NCBI GenBank assembly: GCA_018402665.1
Contig: JAGYIN010000003.1
Location: 150,543 to 214,542, forward strand
DNA from: Schleiferiaceae bacterium
Lineage (GTDB): Bacteria > Bacteroidota > Bacteroidia > Flavobacteriales > Schleiferiaceae
Reading direction: 5' to 3'
DNA length: 64,000 nt
Shown: positions 19,829 to 28,630 of the stretch, piece after piece
How the letters are laid out: each line of letters opens with the position of its first letter
Position numbering within the stretch: the first letter of the stretch is position 1
The notes under the pieces: generated by a model
Databases searched by the model: none
Told to the model about the DNA's origin: nothing
The model's input: the letters and a program-made list of their open reading frames with translations, nothing else
Made by a program: the position numbers and the translations under genes

Positions 19829-20434
19829 TTAGAACAGGTTGAAAAGTACCAATCCATATATTCCGAAGCGGAGAAAGCGTACCAAGGTAAGTAGAACGAA
19901 GTGCTTGAAAGGGAACTTATTGAGCCCGCAAAGTTGACACACGATAGGGTAGGGCAATGGGGTGAGGGCCGCAAGGACGATGAGCAGGCCTCCGAAGGTG
20001 CGTAACTGGTTTAAAGTGGCCGCATGGCGCTCAATAATGCGCTTCCTAATTACGTCGCGCGTGCGCAAAAATCGGCCAATAAAATAACTTGCGATACCAG
20101 CGCTATAGCTCAATGAAGCGAGAAAAAACAACATCCATCGCGGCTTCAGTGTTTCATCAGCCCATACGATGAGTAATTCAGGAGTGATGATTCCAAAACT
20201 TACTTCGCTCGCGAAAAACAGTCCCAACAATGCAGGCGTACTCAAAGCGAGCGTGATCCATTTGATGGCGGAATTAATATCTATCACCCATGCATCAAAG
20301 GCATAGAGCAGCCCTAGAACGGCCAGTATGGATCCTAAAAATTTGAAAAGATTCTTCCGAACAAAGGCATAACCACCTGAACGCCGGAGCAATCTGTGGT
20401 ATCCTCGAAGAAATGCGGGTATTCGTTGTGGCAT
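19829..20434 (-). CDS. VTT/DedA-related (YqaA-type) membrane protein
   Basis: 201 residues with four or five hydrophobic helices: FLGSILAVLGLLYAF, WITLALSTPALLGLFF, LFFLASLSYSAGIASYFIG, LLIVLAALTPLPYP. The pattern ALTPLPYPIVCQLCGL, with a Pro-rich re-entrant turn followed by a small-residue Gly, resembles the VTT (SNARE-associated) domain of the DedA superfamily, whose members scramble or flip lipids. Six bases downstream of recG, so co-transcribed with it. Specific function unknown. Confidence 0.78.
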   Translation of the reverse strand: MPQRIPAFLRGYHRLLRRSGGYAFVRKNLFKFLGSILAVLGLLYAFDAWVIDINSAIKWITLALSTPALLGLFFASEVSFGIITPELLIVWADETLKPRWMLFFLASLSYSAGIASYFIGRFLRTRDVIRKRIIERHAATLNQLRTFGGLLIVLAALTPLPYPIVCQLCGLNKFPFKHFVLLTLVRFLRFGIYGLVLFNLF

Positions 20435-20440
20435 TGGGGG

Positions 20441-22531
20441 CTATGATATTCTATTCCAACCCCATTGGTCTTTATAAAGTTCAATCCAGCGCGATTTTAT
20501 GCTCTGGTGGTCTGGGTGGTTCAATAGTGCATCTTCACACAATAATTGTTCCACAACTGTTTTTGTCCAACTCAATATCGGGCCGTCATTTAATAAAGAG
20601 GCCAATTTAAATTGAAGTTGCCCGCTCTGACGCGTCCCCAGTAAATCTCCGGGACCTCTCAACTGCATATCGACCTCCGCAATTTCAAACCCGTCGGTGG
20701 TACGCACCATAGTTTCTAAACGCGTTTTTGCATCGGAGGAAAGTTTAAAGGAGGAGACGAGGATGCAGTAACTTTCATCGGATCCGCGGCCGACACGGCC
20801 GCGTAATTGGTGCAACTGACTCAGGCCGAACCGCTCTGCATTTTCAATGACCATGACCGAAGCATTGGGCACATTTACCCCAACCTCAATCACTGTGGTG
20901 GCCACCATGATGTTCGCTTTGCCCTGCGCAAAACGTTGCATTTCACCTTCCTTCTCCGCTGCGGACATTCGGCCGTGTACGACGGCTATCTGGTATTGGG
21001 GCCTAGGAAAATCGCGTAAAAGCTGCTCATACCCGACTTCAAGATTTTTTAAGTCCAATTTTTCACTCTCTTCGATCAGTGGAAAGACCACATATACTTG
21101 TCTGCCGGCGGCTATTTCACGCTGCATGAAGCCGTTGAGCTTCAGACGGTTTTTATCGAAAAGGTGTAAGGTTTTTACAGGCTTACGTCCTGGTGGCAAT
21201 TCATCAATAACACTAATATCGAGATCCCCATAAACCGACATGGCAAGGGTTCTCGGTATGGGGGTGGCCGTCATCACTAAAACGTGCGGCGGGTGTTCGT
21301 TCTTTTTCCAAAGTTTCGCCCGTTGGGCAACACCGAAGCGGTGTTGTTCGTCAATGACAGCGAGCCCTAGGTTTGCAAATTTAACCGTGGGCTCGATCAG
21401 GGCATGCGTCCCAATCAGGATGTGTAAACTTCCTTCTTTCAGCGCAGTGTGTATCTCTGCGCGACGGGCCGCGGGAGTGGAACCGGTCAAAAGTGCTACC
21501 GAAATACCTGCCGGATCGCACAGTTCCTTTAGTCCGTTGTAGTGCTGTGTTGCTAAAATTTCAGTGGGTGCCATGAGCGCCGCTTGGTAACCGTTGTCTA
21601 TGGCTAGAAGCATGGCGAGTAAGGCGACAATCGTTTTACCCGAGCCCACATCGCCTTGCACCAATCGATTCATTTGAGCTCCCGTTCGAACATCCGCCCT
21701 AATTTCTTTGACGACGCGTTTTTGAGCATTCGTCAATTCGAAGGGAAGGTGGTGGTTATAGAAATCAAGGAAGACCTCGCCAACTTCTTTAAACGTATAC
21801 CCTTTTATAGCCGTTTTTTGCCGCAATTTATTGCGTTGTTGCGTCAGCTGAAGAAAGAAGAATTCCTCAAACTTGATGCGTTTTTTCGCCGCCTCTAAAT
21901 GCTGCGCCGAAGGGGGAAAGTGGATCCAATTCAGCGCTTGTGCGCCACTGATTAGTTGATGTTTCGTTCGAAAAGCTTCGGAAAATGTTTCATCGAATTG
22001 GCCCAATTCTTTTTTAAGCACCTCCTTCATCACCCGTGCAATGCCTTTGGAGTTCAGGCCGCGTTTGGTCAGTTTTTCCGTGGTGGAATACACCGGTTCA
22101 ACGGCAGAAACTTCAACTTCCGTAGGAGCGTAGATTTCCGGATGCGGCAGGCTTTTCTTGCCGTTAAAATCATTGATTTTCCCGTAAACCACTAGGGGCG
22201 TATTTAGCTTCAGGCTCTTTTTTACCCATTTTGCGCCTTTGAACCAGATTAACTCGATGATGCCCTCGCCGTCGGTAAATGTTGCGACCAATCGCTGCTG
22301 TCTGGGAGCGCCCAATTCATTGATTTTTGTGATTTGCCCTTTGATCTGTACTTCGCCGCTGTGGGCGTGTAACGAGCGTATGGAATGGAATTGGCTCTTA
22401 TCCACATAGCGGAAGGGGTAATGCTCCATGAATTGCGCTATGGTCCGTATCCCGAACTCTTCAGCGAGAAGGGCCGCGCGGTCCGGACCAATTCCGGGTG
22501 CATAGACTATAGGGCTTTGGGTAGTGCTCAT
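20441..22531 (-). CDS. recG: ATP-dependent DNA helicase RecG
   Basis: 696 residues. Branch-migration helicase that reverses stalled forks and processes Holliday junctions. N-terminal wedge/OB domain (GEVQIKGQITKINELG), Walker A GDVGSGKTIVALLAML, DEQH box (AVIDEQHRFGVAQR), motif III MTATPIPRTLAM, and motif VI QLRGRVGRG are all present. The start MSTTQSPIVYAPGIG is chosen; ten further in-frame codons upstream overlap the divergent promoter region. First of a recG-VTT pair. Confidence 0.97.
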   Translation of the reverse strand: MSTTQSPIVYAPGIGPDRAALLAEEFGIRTIAQFMEHYPFRYVDKSQFHSIRSLHAHSGEVQIKGQITKINELGAPRQQRLVATFTDGEGIIELIWFKGAKWVKKSLKLNTPLVVYGKINDFNGKKSLPHPEIYAPTEVEVSAVEPVYSTTEKLTKRGLNSKGIARVMKEVLKKELGQFDETFSEAFRTKHQLISGAQALNWIHFPPSAQHLEAAKKRIKFEEFFFLQLTQQRNKLRQKTAIKGYTFKEVGEVFLDFYNHHLPFELTNAQKRVVKEIRADVRTGAQMNRLVQGDVGSGKTIVALLAMLLAIDNGYQAALMAPTEILATQHYNGLKELCDPAGISVALLTGSTPAARRAEIHTALKEGSLHILIGTHALIEPTVKFANLGLAVIDEQHRFGVAQRAKLWKKNEHPPHVLVMTATPIPRTLAMSVYGDLDISVIDELPPGRKPVKTLHLFDKNRLKLNGFMQREIAAGRQVYVVFPLIEESEKLDLKNLEVGYEQLLRDFPRPQYQIAVVHGRMSAAEKEGEMQRFAQGKANIMVATTVIEVGVNVPNASVMVIENAERFGLSQLHQLRGRVGRGSDESYCILVSSFKLSSDAKTRLETMVRTTDGFEIAEVDMQLRGPGDLLGTRQSGQLQFKLASLLNDGPILSWTKTVVEQLLCEDALLNHPDHQSIKSRWIELYKDQWGWNRIS

Positions 22532-22565
22532 CGTTGTAAAAGTAAGTATCTTTTGCCCCACGAAA

Positions 22566-23252
22566 ATGCAAAACCAAGGGACAAATATCTTTAGACTCGT
22601 TACGTTGCTTGCGGACAGCGCCTTATTGTTAGTGCTGTTTGTGGTGATCGGCTATTGGCGTTTCGATGACCTGCGCATCGCAAATCCCGAGTATTACAAC
22701 TACTATTTGCAACTGTTGGTTTTGACAGTAGTCAGTTGGTTTGCTGCAGGTCGTTGGTCGGGTATATTTAGTTATACCAGTGGTTTAGAACAACGGAATG
22801 TAACGGCAAATGTGTTGCGTGCTGCTTTGGCCCAATTCGCCATGCTGGCCATCATTGTTGTCGGTTTAAAAGGCTATTACTACAGTCGCGTCTTCCTAGC
22901 CACCTATTTCATGTTACTCTATGGTCTCGCATGGCTCTACCGTTTACTCTTAGTAAACTATTTACGGAACCAAATGGCTCGAGGCAAATGGCAACGGACG
23001 TATGTTATATCCGGAACACATGCCACAGCAGAAGCCTTAGTAAAACTCACCGCGTTACGCCCTGAATTGGGTTGGTCCTTCCAGGGCACTTTTGACGGTA
23101 AGAACAAAGCAATTGATGAAATCATTTGTGCGCATGCACCGGGAACATCGGCGTACGAATCCGCTGCGAATTTCGCCTTAAACGCGGGGTTGCGCTTCAT
23201 CGGCCGCTCCCACGCCCCGCACCCGGAAACTATGCGGGTCAAATGTTTTTAG
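22566..23252 (+). CDS. polyprenyl-phosphate sugar-1-P transferase, N-terminal part (frame broken)
   Basis: 228 codons, then an in-frame TAG. Several hydrophobic helices (LVTLLADSALLLVLFVVIGYW, YLQLLVLTVVSWFAAG, FLATYFMLLYGLAWLYRLLL) followed by a start of the CoA-binding-like domain, as in WcaJ/WbaP-type enzymes that load the first sugar of an exopolysaccharide or O-antigen onto undecaprenyl phosphate. Reading continues perfectly in the -1 frame (next entry): one extra T in the TTTTT run at 23246-23250 would fuse both parts. Starts 5 bases from the window's divergent recG reading region. Confidence 0.75.
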   Translation: MQNQGTNIFRLVTLLADSALLLVLFVVIGYWRFDDLRIANPEYYNYYLQLLVLTVVSWFAAGRWSGIFSYTSGLEQRNVTANVLRAALAQFAMLAIIVVGLKGYYYSRVFLATYFMLLYGLAWLYRLLLVNYLRNQMARGKWQRTYVISGTHATAEALVKLTALRPELGWSFQGTFDGKNKAIDEIICAHAPGTSAYESAANFALNAGLRFIGRSHAPHPETMRVKCF

Positions 23253-23878
23253 AAAATCTTGAGGGGATACCACTTTTTTCACAGCGCCGCGAGCCCTTAT
23301 CAAACAGGACCAATGCTTTTATTAAGCGTGTTTTTGATCTATTGACCTCCTTGTTTTTACTAATCGCTGTAGGGCTTTGGTTGTTTCCATTGATGGCACT
23401 TTTGCTGTTGCTCACGGGTGCGGGTTCGCCACTTTTTAGCCAGCGCAGAGAAGGACTGTCTGGAAAGCCGTTTACCGTAATGAAATTTAAAAGCATGAAT
23501 GCCGCCGGCGAAAGTAATTTCGTGCAACGCTGGATGCGAAAAACGGGTTTAGATGAATTGCCCCAATTGTTCAATGTGCTGTTCGGTCAAATGTCCATGG
23601 TTGGGCCAAGACCCCATACTGCCGGAGATGGAGCCACCTATGCAGCATTTGTAGCGTCGTACAAGATCCGCTACTGGGCGAAGCCGGGGCTCACCGGATT
23701 GGCGCAGGCCCGTGGCTTGCGTGGTGGCGGTACAGCAGCACGTCCAGAAATGCTCGAAGAGCGCATCAGAGCCGATGTCTACTACATTGAACATTGGTCA
23801 CTAGTTTTAGATCTACGCATAGTCATAGAAACTGCCGTGCGCACTTTATTTGCACCGGCAACTTTACATTCAAATTAA
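23243..23878 (+). CDS. polyprenyl-phosphate sugar-1-P transferase, C-terminal catalytic part
   Basis: 211 codons from an ATG that overlaps the preceding stop by ten bases. Catalytic 'bacterial sugar transferase' domain: membrane helix LFLLIAVGLWLFPLMALLL, SPLFSQRREGLSGKPFTVMKF, RKTGLDELPQLFNVL, MSMVGPRPH, KPGLTGLAQARG. The stretch between KFKSM and RKTG is about 15 residues shorter than in typical WcaJ proteins. It may be translated on its own by re-initiation, as phosphoglycosyl transferases can work with only this domain (PglC-like), or be the second half of a single enzyme split by a one-base deletion. Followed three bases later by pepT. Confidence 0.78.
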   Translation: MFLENLEGIPLFSQRREPLSNRTNAFIKRVFDLLTSLFLLIAVGLWLFPLMALLLLLTGAGSPLFSQRREGLSGKPFTVMKFKSMNAAGESNFVQRWMRKTGLDELPQLFNVLFGQMSMVGPRPHTAGDGATYAAFVASYKIRYWAKPGLTGLAQARGLRGGGTAARPEMLEERIRADVYYIEHWSLVLDLRIVIETAVRTLFAPATLHSN

Positions 23879-23881
23879 ACG

Positions 23882-25120
23882 ATGAAATACCCCAAGCTTC
23901 TTAGTCGATTCCAAACCTACGTTCAAATAGATACGCAGAGCGACCCACACAGCTCCAACGTACCTTCCACAGAAAAGCAGAAAGATTTGGCCCGTGTGCT
24001 CGTGGAGGAGTTGAAGGAGATGGGCGTTGCAGATGCACATATGGACGAATTAGGATACGTCTACGCGACGGTACCCGCGTCTGTGGGGCATGAGAGCGCT
24101 CCCGCCGTCTGTTTTTGTGCACATATGGACACTTCGCCAGAATATTCTGGGGCGGGAGTAGTTCCTATTTTACATCACGATTACGACGGAGGTGAATTGA
24201 AACTTCCCATGGACAATATCGTTATTTCGCCGAATGATTTTGGTGCCTTAAAGGAAATGAAAGGCCATACTATTGTGACATCGAACGGCGCGACACTGCT
24301 GGGTGCCGACAATAAAGCGGGTGTAGCAGAAATCATGACTGCTGTGGAGGCGTTGATGAAAACGGATGTGCCGCATGCAACGATGAAAGTACTCTTTACG
24401 CCGGATGAAGAAATTGGTCGCGGCGCGGATCATGTAGATTTAGAAAAATTAGGTGCCCAATTCGGGTATACCATGGACGGCGCCACCAAAGGCTCGATAG
24501 AAGACGAAACCTTTTCTGCAGACGGTGCCACAGTTGTATTTCGAGGTGCCAATACCCACCCTGGTTTTGCATTCAAGAAAATGGGGAATGCGGTAAAAGC
24601 GGCAGGTGTATTCCTAAGCCTATTGCCTCGTCAAGAGTGGTCTCCTGAATCGACCAAAGGTGAGAAGGGTTTTGTTCATCCCTATGAGATAACAGGGGGA
24701 GTAGAAGAAGTGCGTATCACCATGATTCTTCGCAGCTTTGATGCTGCGGAGCTTGAAGATTATGCAGCGCTTCTAAATGCATTGGCGAAGCAAGCGTCGA
24801 AAGCAGTAAAACGCACGTCCTACGAGATTGAAATTTCAGAGCAATACCGAAACATGAAAGAGGTTTTGGACCAGCATCCCCATGTAGTTCGCTACGCCGA
24901 ACAGGCTATTGAATCCTGCGGTTTGCCGGTGCGTAAATCTAAAATTCGCGGGGGTACAGACGGTTCGAAACTGAGCTTTATGGGACTTCCTTGTCCCAAC
25001 GTCTTTGCGGGTGAGCATGCATTCCATAGCCCGTATGAATTCGTTAGTGTTCAAGATATGGAAAGCGCTGCCGATGTGATTGTGAAAATTTTAGAGTTGG
25101 TAGCCCTAGATCACGCATAA
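23882..25120 (+). CDS. pepT: peptidase T (aminotripeptidase)
   Basis: 412 residues, full length. Cytoplasmic dizinc M20B peptidase that removes the N-terminal residue of tripeptides. Metal and catalytic motifs: CAHMDTSPEYSG, LGADNKAGVAEIM, TPDEEIGRGADH and the C-terminal IRGGTDGSKLSFMGLP and GEHAFHSPYEF. Starts three bases after the transferase stop, so it is probably in the same transcript. Confidence 0.97.
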   Translation: MKYPKLLSRFQTYVQIDTQSDPHSSNVPSTEKQKDLARVLVEELKEMGVADAHMDELGYVYATVPASVGHESAPAVCFCAHMDTSPEYSGAGVVPILHHDYDGGELKLPMDNIVISPNDFGALKEMKGHTIVTSNGATLLGADNKAGVAEIMTAVEALMKTDVPHATMKVLFTPDEEIGRGADHVDLEKLGAQFGYTMDGATKGSIEDETFSADGATVVFRGANTHPGFAFKKMGNAVKAAGVFLSLLPRQEWSPESTKGEKGFVHPYEITGGVEEVRITMILRSFDAAELEDYAALLNALAKQASKAVKRTSYEIEISEQYRNMKEVLDQHPHVVRYAEQAIESCGLPVRKSKIRGGTDGSKLSFMGLPCPNVFAGEHAFHSPYEFVSVQDMESAADVIVKILELVALDHA

Positions 25121-25150
25121 AAAAAAACCGCCGGAGGGCGGTTTTTTTTA
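25119..25150. terminator. bidirectional terminator between pepT and the nuclease gene
   Basis: AAAACCGCC/GGCGGTTTT stem flanked by an A-run on the left and a T-run on the right, so it can stop both convergent transcripts. Confidence 0.88.
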
Positions 25151-25151
25151 A

Positions 25152-25922
25152 TCAGCCTCTTGCGGCGTATGCTTTATTCAACGCATCCGCGAGCCTAACA
25201 CCGCCTTGCGCCAGCCGTAAATGCAGCAAGTCACTGTGGTCATAGATATAACTGTAGCCTAACTTCTCAGGATCATCAAACGCGTAGCATTGTTCCCGGA
25301 AGAGGACACTTTCTCTTACCCAATCTTTTACGGTGGAATTTTTCCAAGATTCGATATCAACGGCTACTCGGGTAGACATCACCCATACACTGTATTCGGT
25401 GTAGGACATTTGCCAATAATCGATCATGCCACTGTCCCAGACACGGTGCAAATTCGAGTTTTCCCAAAAGAACTTTACTTTCACCGTATTGCCTCCCATA
25501 TCCGTACCGTTTCCGCAGTGCAGGGGTTGGTGTACATCACCTATTAAATGGGCTAAAGCTTTCAATGCAAATGCTTCATCGACACTGAATTTGCCCGTTT
25601 CTATTTCGAGTAAGAATTTCTCAATGCCTTCCCAAACATCGCCTTCCTCAGGATGTACATGTCCGTCCATGGCATCGACATGTGTTACCGTACAATAATG
25701 GTACGGCTTGAGGCTATCGTAGGCACGGTCACTTTTTATGAAGTCCATCCAATTCGCTACTTGCGCAAGATCTTCACCACCCAATGTTTCCAAAATGTGG
25801 GCACGCACCTCTGGATTTAAATGGTCCATAGCGATGTGACCAATGATTCTGTGACCCGTTAATCCCCATGAAAACGCGGTCAATGAGCTCAATACAAGCG
25901 TAAGAGAAAGTAGTTTTTTCAT
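25152..25922 (-). CDS. S1/P1-type zinc nuclease
   Basis: 256 residues with a signal peptide; cleavage before W in SWGLTGHRIIGHIA leaves the N-terminal Trp that is a Zn ligand in this family. Other metal ligands lie in HYCTVTHVD, ALKALAHLIGDVHQPLHCG and NLHRVWDSGMID. Degrades single-stranded nucleic acids outside the cytoplasm and probably feeds on environmental DNA or RNA. Its ATG shares a base with the stop of the upstream Plug-like gene (TAATG), so translation is coupled. Confidence 0.93.
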   Translation of the reverse strand: MKKLLSLTLVLSSLTAFSWGLTGHRIIGHIAMDHLNPEVRAHILETLGGEDLAQVANWMDFIKSDRAYDSLKPYHYCTVTHVDAMDGHVHPEEGDVWEGIEKFLLEIETGKFSVDEAFALKALAHLIGDVHQPLHCGNGTDMGGNTVKVKFFWENSNLHRVWDSGMIDYWQMSYTEYSVWVMSTRVAVDIESWKNSTVKDWVRESVLFREQCYAFDDPEKLGYSYIYDHSDLLHLRLAQGGVRLADALNKAYAARG

Positions 25923-27169
25923 TATAAAGCTGATGAAGGTTTTAAGTAGCCAATGATACGATCGTATCGTAATCCCATGCCACGGTTGTACATTATTAAA
26001 GTGTAATCGTTTTTAGTTTGCCAGTGCGTCCCCTCGGTGAGGGCTGTACTTACGCCGCCTTTTTCGTCGGGGTGCGCAAAGACGTAATTGTAATACCCTT
26101 GTTTTAAGAGGACTTTACCGGTGTAGGCCTGTTTGCTGTAGTTGTAGGAAAGTTCAAATTCCGGGTCCAATTTCCAATTGCTTAATTGGCCATAAACATA
26201 AACCGGAACTTCCAATTCAGGGCTTTCTAAAAAGAAGTCTACCCAACAATAATCACCTGCTAAATCCGGATTGCCAACATCTGCGCGTTGAATTAAACGA
26301 CGTCCATTAATGTCATTTTGAAAGCTGTATACGGCAATGCTTCTGTTCTTCTTTTCCTCCAAAAACACTGACCAGCAGGTATCGAGCTGCGAAACTTTCA
26401 CGCCCATTCCCACCTGATTGAGCCGCTTGGTATCAAAGGAATGGAATTCCACACCCCCTTCAAAGGCATATTCACCTAAGAAATTGTATTCCAGCATGCC
26501 GTCATTAATAAAAGTCGGCTTTAAGCGTGTCAATGCGTTGTCCCAGCGTCTATTCTGTAAGATGCTCAGATCAAGGTCTTGGAAATAATCCTGAACGGGG
26601 TATCCTGCTAAGGCAACTTTTGCATTCACCATTTGCTCGCTAGAGAAGTTAGTCAGGTCGGTTGCGCGTAAAACTTGAACCGAAGGCAGGACCAAATCTT
26701 CGTATACAATAAACCGGCGTCGTATAATGAGATCCGTTGGATCGTCATTTTGATACACTTCCAGGACATAATTACCACTGATGCGCGGACGGGCATTTGC
26801 ATTTGGGATGCGAAGTGAATAGTGCGTATACGGCACAAAGGTTCCAACGCTGATCGCAAAGTCGTTGATGTAATTGCCGTCAAAACCGTCGAGGTATTGG
26901 TTGATCAACAGGTCCGATTTTTCCCAGTCCTTCGTGCAATGGTAAATCTTGTAGGCATAATTGTTCCATTCGTATGCCATGTCATCAAAACTGAATTCCA
27001 GACCGTTTTTTACACCCAATTCATAGGCGGGAAAGTCTAAAGGCGCACCAATGGGCGCTATTTGAACCGTTTTAAGGTATTCAAAAGCCACAGTATCGGT
27101 CAAACCCTGTCCATTCAGCAGGCTTGAAATCAATAGGATGACTAATGTCACGGACTTATTAACAGACAT
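25922..27169 (-). CDS. type IX secretion system Plug-like protein (DUF5103)
   Basis: 415 residues with a signal peptide (LISSLLNG). The order of conserved segments (YEWNNYAYKIYHCTKDW, FVPYTHYSLRIPNANARP, GNYVLEVYQND, VQVLRATDLTNFSS, WVDFFLESPELEVPVYVYG) matches the DUF5103/T9SS plug family; the Flavobacterium johnsoniae member closes the periplasmic side of the SprA translocon. Family assignment is from memory of these motifs. Upstream gene of a two-gene unit with the secreted nuclease. Confidence 0.8.
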   Translation of the reverse strand: MSVNKSVTLVILLISSLLNGQGLTDTVAFEYLKTVQIAPIGAPLDFPAYELGVKNGLEFSFDDMAYEWNNYAYKIYHCTKDWEKSDLLINQYLDGFDGNYINDFAISVGTFVPYTHYSLRIPNANARPRISGNYVLEVYQNDDPTDLIIRRRFIVYEDLVLPSVQVLRATDLTNFSSEQMVNAKVALAGYPVQDYFQDLDLSILQNRRWDNALTRLKPTFINDGMLEYNFLGEYAFEGGVEFHSFDTKRLNQVGMGVKVSQLDTCWSVFLEEKKNRSIAVYSFQNDINGRRLIQRADVGNPDLAGDYCWVDFFLESPELEVPVYVYGQLSNWKLDPEFELSYNYSKQAYTGKVLLKQGYYNYVFAHPDEKGGVSTALTEGTHWQTKNDYTLIMYNRGMGLRYDRIIGYLKPSSAL

Positions 27170-27237
27170 ATTTATAAATATTGGTGTCTAAGGTACAATT
27201 AGTCTCGAATTCTTAAGGCTAAATGAAACACGTATCC

Positions 27238-27245
27238 TAATTTCG
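27238..27245 (+). promoter_or_regulatory. possible -7 box of the nqr operon
   Basis: TAATTTCG differs from TAnnTTTG at one position and lies 25 bases before the nqrA ATG. Weak evidence. Confidence 0.35.
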
Positions 27246-27270
27246 CAACCCAAAATCATCTTATAGTACG

Positions 27271-28620
27271 ATGTCTCAAACCTTTAAGATTCGCAAGGGT
27301 CATGATATTAAGTTAATCGGCGGCGCTCCCAAAACGGATTTGGGTCGCATTACTGCCTCAACTTATGCCGTGACACCCCTAGATTTCCCTGGAATTACCC
27401 CGAAATTGGCGGTAAAAGCAGGGACACAAGTTAAAGCAGGTGATACTTTATTCTTCGATAAAGATCGACCTGAAGTGAAAATTTGTTCTCCCGTCTCCGG
27501 TGAAGTGGCTGAGGTAAAGCGCGGTGCAAAGCGCAAAATCTTAGCCGTTTTAATTTTAGCGGATTCGGAAACCACCTACGCCGATCACGGTGCATTCGGT
27601 TTTTCGGGAGCAACGCGAGAGGCAGCAGCAGCGCATTTTAGCGCAACTGGTGTGGGTGCGTTCATTACTTCTCGACCTTATGGTGTAGCTGCAGGCATGT
27701 CGGAAAAACCGCGTGCAATTTTCGTTAATGGTATTCAGAGTGGCCCTCTTTCAGGAGACCTTGCTTACCAACTCGAGGGCAAAGAAAAATCAATAGCAAC
27801 AGCGTTGAAAGCACTGAAGCTGATGACTGAGGGCACTGTCTACGTCAGTCATGATGCAGATCGCGCCCCTATTGAGGCACTTCAGTCGCTGGATGCCACT
27901 CACATCACGTTTTCAGGCAAACATCCGAAAGGACTTGTAGGGACGCAAATCGCTCAAACAGCTCCTTTGAATAAGGGTGAGATTGTTTGGACTGTAAATG
28001 CGATTGACCTGCCTACCATCGGAGCTGCGTTTGAAACGGGTGAGTACCGTCCAGAATACCGCGTTACGGTTGCTGGATCTAAAGCGATGAATGCAGGATA
28101 TGCCACTGCGCTACAGGGCGTTTCCTTAACATCGTTTGTATCTGCCAATGTGAACACTGATAACACGCGTTTGATCGCCGGAGATGTGCTCACAGGAACA
28201 AAAATTGAAAAAGATGATTTCCTAAGTTTCGGTCGTACGCAACTGACTGCGATACCGGAAGGAAACAAGACTGAATTCTTTGGTTGGGTGTTGCCTGGGT
28301 TTGGTAAATTCTCAATGAATCGCGCATTCTGGAGCTGGTTGTTCCCGAACCGCGAATACGATCTCGACACCAACATGCACGGTGAAGAGCGTGCCTTTGT
28401 TGTTACGGGCGAATATGAAAAGTTCATCCCAATGGACATCTTCCCGCAGCAGTTGCTCCGTAGTATTTTGATTGGAGATATCGAAAAAATGGAACAATTA
28501 GGGATCTACGAAGTTGTCCCTGAAGATTTCGCTTTGGCAGAAGTAGCCTGTACTTCAAAATTGCCACTACAGGAAATCGTACGCAAAGGATTGAATGACC
28601 TTAGAAAAGAAATGATTTAA
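27271..28620 (+). CDS. nqrA: Na+-translocating NADH:quinone reductase subunit A
   Basis: 449 residues, full length, no membrane helices. NqrA is the cytoplasmic subunit of the six-subunit Na+-NQR, which oxidises NADH, reduces quinone and pumps Na+. Starts MSQTFKIRKGHDIKLIGGAP; PQQLLRSILIGDIE near the C-terminus is typical. First gene of nqrABCDEF; nqrB follows after 10 bases. Confidence 0.97.
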   Translation: MSQTFKIRKGHDIKLIGGAPKTDLGRITASTYAVTPLDFPGITPKLAVKAGTQVKAGDTLFFDKDRPEVKICSPVSGEVAEVKRGAKRKILAVLILADSETTYADHGAFGFSGATREAAAAHFSATGVGAFITSRPYGVAAGMSEKPRAIFVNGIQSGPLSGDLAYQLEGKEKSIATALKALKLMTEGTVYVSHDADRAPIEALQSLDATHITFSGKHPKGLVGTQIAQTAPLNKGEIVWTVNAIDLPTIGAAFETGEYRPEYRVTVAGSKAMNAGYATALQGVSLTSFVSANVNTDNTRLIAGDVLTGTKIEKDDFLSFGRTQLTAIPEGNKTEFFGWVLPGFGKFSMNRAFWSWLFPNREYDLDTNMHGEERAFVVTGEYEKFIPMDIFPQQLLRSILIGDIEKMEQLGIYEVVPEDFALAEVACTSKLPLQEIVRKGLNDLRKEMI

Positions 28621-28630
28621 TAGCCAGATT

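Noticed and set aside
27954..28439. 161-codon open frame on the minus strand inside nqrA
   Set aside because: Lies fully within a conserved gene, has no family features or start context; a shadow of biased codon use.
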